A DNA stretch of 5,784 nucleotides from an uncultured Chloroflexota bacterium. GTDB taxonomy: Bacteria > Chloroflexota > Dehalococcoidia > SAR202 > UBA11138. Shown here piece by piece: positions 1 through 5,248 of the stretch (within the stretch, counting starts at the first letter, position 1; every line of letters starts with the position of its first letter). A program made the translations under genes and the position numbers. Under the pieces are notes generated by a model, which was given only the letters and a program-made list of their open reading frames with translations, was not told the DNA's origin and ran no database searches. The stretch spans positions 1-5,784 of the forward strand of contig CAJWRP010000176.1 in assembly GCA_913046025.1 (NCBI GenBank). Direction: 5' to 3'.

Positions 1-37
1 GGTGGCTGCGGTGGCTGCGGTGCTGGCTGCGGTGGCT
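1..37. repeat. Short tandem repeat of a 9-base GGTGGCTGC unit
   Basis: Two exact copies of GGTGGCTGC occupy 1-18, followed by a variant with a 3-base insertion (19-30) and a partial copy (31-37). The array may continue beyond the left edge. On the minus strand it lies downstream of the kinase stop codon. The unit differs by one base from the GGTGTCTGC unit in the spacer upstream of the kinase, so the two arrays look like one repeat family. The rest of the gene-free stretch to 143 shows no clear terminator, promoter or gene. Confidence 0.75.
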
Positions 38-143
38 ATTCGTATCTATCGACCTTTGGCGTTGTCCGGGTGTGTGAGATTCGCGGTGGTGGCGGTGTGG
101 CAGTGAGGCGTGTCAATTCTGCCGAATGCACCGGTTGTCATTT

Positions 144-1787
144 CTAGTTGAACAGGTCCTTGATTTGTTGCGACTGGTCGTCGAAGTGGAACCAGGCGGC
201 GAGTCCGAGTCCGACGAGGACGGCGAGGAAGACTGTGAGCCAGACCCAGCCCATGGCGGTTCGGAACAGGAAGTTGAGAGCCCGAAGTTTTCGTCGTCGA
301 TGGTGTTGTTTGTCGAGTTTGTGGTAGATGTCCTGCAGTCCGCTGCCGGTCCCCGAGCGGGCTTGTGAGAGTCGTTTCTTGATGGCCGGTTCGAATTCGG
401 CGAACTGTACCAGCGGCATGAACGATTCGTCCTGATTCTGTTTGGCCTTGGCCTTGAGATCGATCAGTTTGCCATCGATGGCCTTTCGGATGCGAGCGGT
501 GGTCATCCGGCTGACGACGGTGCGTCCTTTGGCGTTGGTGTGTTGGATGAACCAGTTGTCGGTATCGGCCGCGGTGGCTCGTTGTGCGGCGTCGTCGTCG
601 GCGGAACTGGGTGAGGAACTGGGTGAGGAACTGGGTGGCGGCAGGGTGACGGCCGGGATGGACGACTTGGGCTTTGTGGTGGGAGCGGTGTGTTGAGCGG
701 AGCCGATAGTGGAACCGGTCTTGGAACCGGACGCGGGTTGGGCTCCATCGATGAAGCTCAGTGTGTCTCCGGCGAGTCCGAGTGCATTGAGGTTGTCGAG
801 CAGTTCGCTGCAGTCGGCGTGTCGGTGATCGGGGTCCCTGGCGATCATGCGATCGATGATGAGGTCGAGCCGATCGGGGATGTCACTATTGAGTTTTCGG
901 GCCGAGGTGAACAGTCCTTTTTCCTTGGCCATCACCAGTTCCAGTGCGGAGTCGCCCTGGAAGGGGAGTTCTCCGGTGAGGAAGCGATAGAGGCTACAGC
1001 CGAGGGCATAGATATCGGCTCGGAGATCGACGGCCTTGGCATTTCGGGCCTGTTCGGGGGCCATGTAGAGTGGTGTTCCCATGCCGGTGCCGCTTTGGGT
1101 CATCGACACATCTTCATCGGCCGCCTTGGCCAGTCCGAAGTCGGCGACCTTGACCAGTCCGGATCGGGTGACCAGCACGTTGTCGGGTTTGACGTCGCGG
1201 TGAACGAGTTTGGCCTGATGCGCGTGGAGCAGTGCTTCGGCGCAGCGGATCGCAACGAGCACTGAGTCGGCAACAGTCAGCCGGCCCAGTTGATCAATCC
1301 AATCTTGCATACTTTGGCCATCGACATATTCGATGGCGACGTAGTGTCGTCCCTGGTCGGTTTCGACGGCGAAGACCTTGAGCACATTGGGGTGATCGAG
1401 TCGTGCCATGGCACGTGCTTCGCGGAAGAACCGTTCGACAAACGTCGATTTCTTTCCGAGTTGTTTGGAGAGCACCTTGAGAGCGACGTTTCGATCGAGG
1501 CCTTGTTGGCGAGCGAGGTAGACTTCGCCCATGCCACCTTCGCCGAGTTTCTTGAGCAGTTTGAAGTCGCCCAGTTGGGACGCCTTGTTCTTACTCGGCG
1601 GTTTCCCACCCTCGGCCTTTTCCGCCGTCTGTTTCCGGGCGGGCGGATCATCTTGAGTCATCTCGTCCAGGTTGCCGGGATCGGATTCACCGGGGACGTA
1701 GGTTTCGTCGAGACTCTGATCGGTCGCGTCGTCTTCCTGGCTTGACGGCGTTTCCGGAGCGGGCGGTTCGGGCAGGGGGGTATCCAT
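144..1787 (-). CDS. Membrane-anchored Hanks-type serine/threonine protein kinase
   Basis: This 547-residue protein phosphorylates Ser/Thr on protein targets; its substrate is unknown. An acidic, Pro/Ser-rich head (about 1-72) precedes a complete kinase domain. Visible motifs are the glycine loop GEGGMGEVY (82-90), the ATP-binding lysine in VALK (K104), a likely helix-C glutamate (E123), HRDVKPDN (196-203, catalytic D198), DFG (216-218) and APE (243-245). Nothing essential is missing, so it should be active. A low-complexity Ser/Pro linker (about 345-400) leads to a region of about 65 residues starting NWFIQ (411). It resembles GYF_2/DUF4339-type modules only loosely. One hydrophobic segment (about 512-533) is followed by a short 14-residue tail, so the kinase should be cytoplasmic and anchored by its C-terminus. 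I chose the ATG at 1787 because GAGGGG lies 4 bases upstream. An in-frame TTG at 1880 would add 31 residues encoded partly by a repeat. The architecture and GC-rich codons suggest Planctomycetes (inference). Confidence 0.93.
   Translation of the reverse strand: MDTPLPEPPAPETPSSQEDDATDQSLDETYVPGESDPGNLDEMTQDDPPARKQTAEKAEGGKPPSKNKASQLGDFKLLKKLGEGGMGEVYLARQQGLDRNVALKVLSKQLGKKSTFVERFFREARAMARLDHPNVLKVFAVETDQGRHYVAIEYVDGQSMQDWIDQLGRLTVADSVLVAIRCAEALLHAHQAKLVHRDVKPDNVLVTRSGLVKVADFGLAKAADEDVSMTQSGTGMGTPLYMAPEQARNAKAVDLRADIYALGCSLYRFLTGELPFQGDSALELVMAKEKGLFTSARKLNSDIPDRLDLIIDRMIARDPDHRHADCSELLDNLNALGLAGDTLSFIDGAQPASGSKTGSTIGSAQHTAPTTKPKSSIPAVTLPPPSSSPSSSPSSADDDAAQRATAADTDNWFIQHTNAKGRTVVSRMTTARIRKAIDGKLIDLKAKAKQNQDESFMPLVQFAEFEPAIKKRLSQARSGTGSGLQDIYHKLDKQHHRRRKLRALNFLFRTAMGWVWLTVFLAVLVGLGLAAWFHFDDQSQQIKDLFN
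603..638. repeat. Three 12-base tandem repeats inside the kinase linker
   Basis: GGAACTGGGTGA is repeated at 603-614 and 615-626, with a third copy differing in its last base at 627-638. Read on the minus strand it encodes a Ser-Ser-Ser-Pro period in the linker between the kinase domain and the C-terminal region. Because the unit is a multiple of three, copy-number change would keep the frame and only alter linker length. Confidence 0.85.
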
Positions 1788-1791
1788 CAAT

Positions 1792-1797
1792 CCCCTC
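1792..1797 (-). promoter_or_regulatory. Ribosome binding site of the kinase gene
   Basis: The minus strand reads GAGGGG, then ATTG, then the ATG at 1787. This purine-rich site decides the start. The upstream in-frame TTG at 1880 has no comparable site, and the residues between them (a His-Arg-Arg run) are encoded by the spacer repeat. Confidence 0.6.
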
Positions 1798-1803
1798 GAG
1801 AGT

Positions 1804-1834
1804 CGGCTGCGGTGTCTGCGGTGTCTGCGGTGTG
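1804..1834. repeat. 9-base tandem repeat (GGTGTCTGC) in the purC-kinase spacer
   Basis: Two exact copies of GGTGTCTGC lie at 1811-1819 and 1820-1828, flanked by a partial unit before (1804-1810) and after (from 1829). It sits in the 105-base spacer between the purC stop and the kinase start. The unit is one substitution away from the array at the left edge. No terminator hairpin for purC is visible in this spacer. Confidence 0.8.
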
Positions 1835-1892
1835 TGGGGCTGTCATTATGCGAACCGGCGGTGACGGTTGCAAATGGCAATCGGGGTGTGTT

Positions 1893-2774
1893 TCAGGCCC
1901 AGGGGAAGTCTTCGCCGACGAGCAGTTCGTAGGCTTCGACGTACTTGGCACGAGTTTGCGAGACGATGTCATCGGGGAGAGGCGGCGGTGTACATTCCTT
2001 GTCCCAGTCGGTGGTTTCGAGCCAGTCTCGGACGAATTGCTTATCGTAGGAGGGTTGTCCCTGCCCGGGCTGGTAGAGGTCCTGCGGCCAGAATCGGGAG
2101 CTGTCGGGGGTGAGCACTTCATCGATGAGCAGGATATTGCCGTCCTTGAGTCCGAATTCGAATTTGGTGTCAGCAATGATAATGCCGCGTTCGGCAGCAA
2201 AGTCCCTGGCGAAGGTGAATAGTGCGATAGAGACTTCGGCCAGGCGGCTGGTCAGGTCTTTGCCGACCATCTCACCCATCTCTTCTATGGTAATGGACTC
2301 GTCGTGACCTTCATCTGCCTTGGTTGTAGGCGTGAAGATTGGCTCGGGAAACCTGTCTCCCTCCACCAGGCCTTCAGGCATTGGCTGTCCCGATACGGTA
2401 CCGCTCCGCCTGTATTCTGACCAGGCAGAACCGGTAATAAGCCCGCGCACGATGCACTCGACGTCGATGCGCTCAGCGAGTTTGACGACCATGGCTCGGC
2501 GTGCCAGCTCTACTGGAATGTCTAGCTCGGGACGGTCAGTAGCCAGGGCGATAAAGTGGTTCGGAATGATGTGAGTCAACTTCTCAAACCAGAATGCGGA
2601 TATCTGACAGAGCACAATGCCCTTTTCCGGAATCCCGGTGGGCAGCACTACGTCAAAGGCGGATAGCCGGTCCGTGGCGATCATGAGAAGTTGACCGTCG
2701 CCCAATGCGTAGGTGTCGCGGACCTTGCCCTTGTAGAGCATGTCAGGCAGGTTTGTCTCGTTAATAGTTGTCAT
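1893..2774 (-). CDS. purC: SAICAR synthetase (phosphoribosylaminoimidazole-succinocarboxamide synthase)
   Basis: This cytoplasmic enzyme joins aspartate to CAIR using ATP, giving SAICAR, and acts directly after PurE. The 293-residue protein is full length for the longer PurC type, about 300 residues. Conserved motifs appear in order: YKGKVRD (14-20), ATDRLSAFD (33-41), the family signature region VECIVRGLITGS (106-117), FTPTTKADEGHDE (147-159), the second signature IADTKFEFG (200-208), DEVLTPDSSRFW (218-229) and QPSYDKQFVRDW (240-251). I chose the ATG at 2774, with AAGGA 10 bases upstream, over an in-frame TTG at 2792. It begins 57 bases after the purE stop, consistent with one transcript. 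The frame is intact, but codon style in the 3' part (below about 2280) seems closer to the kinase gene than to purE and purD, an impression not backed by statistics. Confidence 0.96.
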   Translation of the reverse strand: MTTINETNLPDMLYKGKVRDTYALGDGQLLMIATDRLSAFDVVLPTGIPEKGIVLCQISAFWFEKLTHIIPNHFIALATDRPELDIPVELARRAMVVKLAERIDVECIVRGLITGSAWSEYRRSGTVSGQPMPEGLVEGDRFPEPIFTPTTKADEGHDESITIEEMGEMVGKDLTSRLAEVSIALFTFARDFAAERGIIIADTKFEFGLKDGNILLIDEVLTPDSSRFWPQDLYQPGQGQPSYDKQFVRDWLETTDWDKECTPPPLPDDIVSQTRAKYVEAYELLVGEDFPWA

Positions 2775-2831
2775 GGAAGTCTTGTCCTTCAATGTTACAT
2801 AGATGAGATTTCGACTATACGGGATTCAAGA

Positions 2832-3290
2832 CTAGCGGTTCTTGAGTCCTTCGCGGTAGTCGTCATAGGCTTTGCGGATGTTGTCATGTTTAATGCCCAG
2901 GATCTGCGCTGCAAGAAACGCCGAGTTGCGAGCACCCCAAGATCCTATGGCAACGCAGGCAACAGGTATGCCCGGGGGCATCTGTGCGATGGCATAAAGA
3001 GAGTCTACGCCGTTAAGATCGCTGGAGGTCAGGGGAACGCCGATAATGGGCAGGGTTGTCCAGGATGCCACGACGCCAGGAAGGCCTGCCGAGCCTCCAG
3101 CTGCTGCAATAATTACCTCGATGCCTCGGTCACGAGCGCTGGTGGCCCAGTCGCGTACCTTGTCCGGAGTGCGATGTGCTGAGGCTACCACAACCTCGTG
3201 CTCTATGCCCATCTGGTTAAGAACACTTACAGTCTCATCAATGACTGGCTGGTCTGAACTGCTACCTAAAATAACGCCTACGAGCGGCAT
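2832..3290 (-). CDS. purE: PurE, AIR carboxylase / N5-CAIR mutase family
   Basis: This 152-residue protein supplies CAIR, the substrate of PurC encoded next in the cluster. It has the usual length and fold signals: a phosphate-binding N-terminus GVILGSSSD (5-13), SAHRTP (37-42) with the catalytic histidine H39 (E. coli H45), GVPLTSSDLNGVDSLYAIAQMP in the middle, and NSAFLAAQIL near the C-terminus. SAHRTP and the QMP segment mark class I, which in bacteria normally uses N5-CAIR made by PurK; no purK is in this window. Oddly, the segment that is usually GGAAHLPG reads GGSAGLPG (65-72), with glycine at 69 where E. coli has H75. The ATG at 3290 is preceded by AAGGGGG with 8-base spacing. The gene lies 50 bases after purD and 57 before purC, fitting an operon. 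Confidence 0.95.
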   Translation of the reverse strand: MPLVGVILGSSSDQPVIDETVSVLNQMGIEHEVVVASAHRTPDKVRDWATSARDRGIEVIIAAAGGSAGLPGVVASWTTLPIIGVPLTSSDLNGVDSLYAIAQMPPGIPVACVAIGSWGARNSAFLAAQILGIKHDNIRKAYDDYREGLKNR

Positions 3291-3298
3291 ACGTTCAA

Positions 3299-3305
3299 CC
3301 CCCTT
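3299..3305 (-). promoter_or_regulatory. Strong ribosome binding site of purE
   Basis: The minus strand carries AAGGGGG eight bases before the purE ATG. It is the clearest Shine-Dalgarno sequence in the pur cluster and fixes the purE start. Confidence 0.6.
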
Positions 3306-3340
3306 GGAAAATAGGTCCTATCAATTAGTTGGGATGCAAA

Positions 3341-4606
3341 TTAAATTTTCGCACCAATATCTGCACGGTAAAACGAGCCCTGAAACTTGATTCGGCTCAC
3401 GTTATCGTATACTCTGCGGCGTGCATCGGCCAGAGATTTACCTTGGGCCGTGGCGGTTAAAACCCGGCCGCCGTCGGTGACGACCCGGCCGTCATCTGCG
3501 ATAGTCGTACCTGCCTGGAAAATGGTCACACCGTGGGCCATGTCGTCCAGGCCCTGAATGGCATACCCGGTCTTGTAGTGGCCTGGGTAGCCTTCGGATG
3601 CGACGACTACGCCGACATGCGCCTCGCTGCCCCAGACGACTTCTAGCTCGCTGAGCTTACCTTTGGCGGTGGCCAGCATGATCTCACATAGGTCTGTCTT
3701 CAGTCGCGGAAGAACAACCTGAGTTTCGGGGTCGCCCAGTCGACAGTTGAATTCGATTACCTTGGGTCCGTCAGACGTAAGGATAAGGCCGAGGTAGAGG
3801 ACTCCTCTGTAAGGGCAGCCCATGCGGACCAAGGCCTTGGCCACCGGCTCCATGATCTCATTTCGGACTCGTGCATCGATTGCGGAGTTCCAGTGCTCAG
3901 GTCGGGGAGGGCTAAAGCTTCCCATGCCGCCGGTGTTGGGTCCGGTATCACCGTCGCCGACGCGCTTGTAGTCGCAGGCTGCTGCCATGGCAGATACGTG
4001 CTCGCCGTCCACAAATGCGAATACGCTGACCTCCTGGCCCTGCAGAAACTCCTCTATAAGGACCGAGTCTCCGGCGTTGCCAAACAGGCGCGCCTTAACG
4101 ACGTCCCTCACGGCTATGAGCGCGTCCTCGCGCGTCTCTGCGACTATTACGCCTTTGCCAGCAGCCAGCCCGTCGGCCTTGATAACAACGGGTATTGGGC
4201 AGGTCTCGACGTGAGCCCTGGATTCTTTGTAGGCGTAAAAAGTGGTGGCCGCACCCGTGGGAATGGAATCAGCCAGCATCAACTCTTTGGCGAAGACCTT
4301 GCTGCTCTCGATGCGAGCGGCGGCCTGAGTTGGACCGAATATCAGGTGCCCAGCGGACTGAAACTGGTCTACGATTCCGTTGGACAGGGGCACCTCTGGG
4401 CCGACTATGGTGAAATCGACGTCGTTGTCGTTGACGTAGTCCAGTAGGCCTTCAATGTCCGTCGCTGCGACAGGAATGTTGTTGGCGACCTGCGCTGTGC
4501 CTGCGTTGCCGGGAGCCACAACAAGCTCCGTGACCAGACTACTTTGGCTTAGTTTCCACGCGATGGCATGCTCCCTGGCACCGTTGCCGATAACCAGAGT
4601 TTTCAT
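3341..4606 (-). CDS. purD: Phosphoribosylamine-glycine ligase (GAR synthetase)
   Basis: This ATP-grasp enzyme joins glycine to phosphoribosylamine to make GAR, the second step of purine synthesis. From the ATG at 4606 it has 421 residues, the normal length. Visible landmarks are GNGAREHA (7-14), the IVGPE segment (67-71), FGPT and IESSKVFAK (90-107), the ATP-grasp lysine region VIKADGLAAGKGV (141-153), GDGDTGPNTGGMG (217-229), EFNCRLGDPETQ (285-296, metal and ATP site) and GGRVLTATA (379-387). Nothing is missing. The start is chosen because the family begins MKVLVIG. An in-frame ATG at 4654 would add 16 residues (MARNEPRP...) and overlap the upstream gene by 8 bases (ATGGCTAG). Neither start has an ideal ribosome site, and translational coupling from the upstream gene is plausible. 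Confidence 0.96.
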   Translation of the reverse strand: MKTLVIGNGAREHAIAWKLSQSSLVTELVVAPGNAGTAQVANNIPVAATDIEGLLDYVNDNDVDFTIVGPEVPLSNGIVDQFQSAGHLIFGPTQAAARIESSKVFAKELMLADSIPTGAATTFYAYKESRAHVETCPIPVVIKADGLAAGKGVIVAETREDALIAVRDVVKARLFGNAGDSVLIEEFLQGQEVSVFAFVDGEHVSAMAAACDYKRVGDGDTGPNTGGMGSFSPPRPEHWNSAIDARVRNEIMEPVAKALVRMGCPYRGVLYLGLILTSDGPKVIEFNCRLGDPETQVVLPRLKTDLCEIMLATAKGKLSELEVVWGSEAHVGVVVASEGYPGHYKTGYAIQGLDDMAHGVTIFQAGTTIADDGRVVTDGGRVLTATAQGKSLADARRRVYDNVSRIKFQGSFYRADIGAKI

Positions 4607-4620
4607 CGGAGTCGTCCGAT
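4605..4620 (-). other. Small inverted repeat over the purD start codon
   Basis: ATCGGA and TCCGAT flank the 4-base loop at 4611-4614, giving a perfect 6-base-pair hairpin whose last arm includes the first two bases of the purD ATG. It could partly hide the start and make translation depend on ribosomes arriving from the upstream gene. A stem this short can arise by chance. Confidence 0.35.
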
Positions 4621-4646
4621 CTGGAGAATGAGGTCTAGGTTCATTT

Positions 4647-5048
4647 CTAGCCATCAGTTGTTTGTCTCCGGATAATCTTGCCAGAGCCAGCGTCAAAGTC
4701 GTGGGTCTCGTGGGTCTTACGGTCGTTCTTCAGTGCCACTGTTTGGCAGGCCTCAGCACCCATATTGTTTAGTTCAAGAAGCGTACCCATCGCTACAAAC
4801 GCAACGTCAGCCAACTCCTCAGAGGCGTCCTGCAGGTTGCCCTGGTTCAGCTCTCTTGAGTGCTCGCCTGACTCCTCGACCAGATAGGCCAGCCTCGTCC
4901 TCAGGCGGTCGAAGGCGGCGTCTGAAGAGCCGTTGACGCTGATGACCGGTATGCCGAATCTGCTGTGAAGGTCGTACACACTACCGGCGATGCGAGTGAC
5001 CGATTCTAGAAAGTCTTCCCGTGAAATTTGGGTCATATCATCCGCCAT
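4647..5048 (-). CDS. MazG-like nucleotide pyrophosphohydrolase
   Basis: This 133-residue protein looks like a member of the all-alpha NTP pyrophosphohydrolase superfamily (MazG / PRA-PH), which splits nucleoside triphosphates or related compounds to monophosphate and pyrophosphate. The metal-binding pattern is visible: EESGE (58-62), then EELAD (77-81), giving the EExxE and ExxD signature, followed by KN (107-108) as often seen in the family. It has one copy of the domain, unlike the two of full-length MazG, so it is a stand-alone small member. The substrate cannot be read from sequence. It could be a house-cleaning dNTPase or act on phosphoribosyl compounds. It lies 40 bases upstream of purD and probably shares its transcript. 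The ATG at 5048 has only a weak AAGAAA site; a second ATG at 5036, preceded by GGCGG, is an alternative that removes four residues. Confidence 0.8.
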   Translation of the reverse strand: MADDMTQISREDFLESVTRIAGSVYDLHSRFGIPVISVNGSSDAAFDRLRTRLAYLVEESGEHSRELNQGNLQDASEELADVAFVAMGTLLELNNMGAEACQTVALKNDRKTHETHDFDAGSGKIIRRQTTDG

Positions 5049-5145
5049 TTTCTTAGTTGAAATGCCCGAAAATTGTTCCCACTCAGTAGCAACGTAGTTA
5101 TTTTCTTTTCTTTTATTAAAAATCTATCCACGCCTCATAATGTGT
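5049..5145. other. AT-rich leader upstream of the MazG-like gene
   Basis: This spacer changes abruptly from mixed composition near the gene to T-rich tracts around 5099-5122. If the pur cluster has its own promoter it should be here, reading leftwards. I could not fit a convincing -35/-10 pair. The stretch holds no open reading frame worth calling and no recognisable purine riboswitch. Confidence 0.4.
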
Positions 5146-5175
5146 GTGTAAGTAATGTGTAAGTTTTGTGTAAGT
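5146..5175. promoter_or_regulatory. Three direct repeats with 11-base period, possible response-regulator site
   Basis: GTGTAAGT occurs at 5146-5153, 5157-5164 and 5168-5175, each copy beginning exactly 11 bases after the last. Counting a 7-base core GTGTAAG, the spacers are 4 bases and purely A/T (TAAT, TTTT). This is the layout of PhoB/OmpR-family operators, where tandem winged-helix proteins bind successive helical turns, although the core is not the canonical Pho box. The array lies between the porin terminator and the MazG-like gene, about 100 bases upstream of the latter. The regulator and target are not shown by the sequence. Confidence 0.45.
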
Positions 5176-5187
5176 ATTTTTAGACAT

Positions 5188-5218
5188 AAAAAAAGGGCGA
5201 TTCAAGAACCGCCCCTTT
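5188..5218 (-). terminator. Rho-independent terminator of the porin-like gene
   Basis: Arms at 5191-5199 and 5210-5218 form a 9-base-pair stem with a 10-base loop, followed on the minus strand by a run of U ending at 5188. The pair 5194/5215 is a G-U wobble in minus-strand RNA but an A-C mismatch in plus-strand RNA, which supports leftward termination. It starts about 30 bases after the porin stop codon, so the porin transcript probably ends here and the genes to the left need their own promoter. Confidence 0.85.
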
Positions 5219-5248
5219 GTTCGGCTGGAAATGCCGTATTCGTTTTTA

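Noticed and set aside
1..143. Plus-strand frame open from the left edge to a stop near 143, rich in Gly and Cys at its start
   Set aside because: The Gly/Cys run is simply the 9-base repeat translated. The rest has no motif or start, and it would converge on the kinase.
690..1265. Long open plus-strand frame opposite the kinase gene
   Set aside because: It is antisense to the conserved kinase catalytic core. GC-rich codon bias leaves such mirror frames open, and its translation matches no family I know.
1788..1880. Extension of the kinase to a TTG at 1880
   Set aside because: The added 31 residues include a His-Arg-Arg run made by the spacer repeat, the start is a rare codon, and the ATG at 1787 has a good ribosome site.
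3308..3322. Short palindrome ATAGGTCCTAT in the purD-purE spacer, near T-rich sequence
   Set aside because: It has only five base pairs around a single central base, so it cannot form a proper hairpin loop or terminator.
3893..4447. Open plus-strand frame opposite purD
   Set aside because: It overlaps fully with conserved ATP-grasp motifs of purD and has no recognisable domain.
5146..5175. CRISPR-like interpretation of the three direct repeats
   Set aside because: The repeats are 7-8 bases with 3-4 base spacers, far below CRISPR dimensions, and no cas gene is present.
5222..5236. Inverted repeat CGGC/GCCG just before the porin terminator
   Set aside because: A 4-base stem with a 7-base loop is too weak to call, and the strong terminator beside it explains transcript end.
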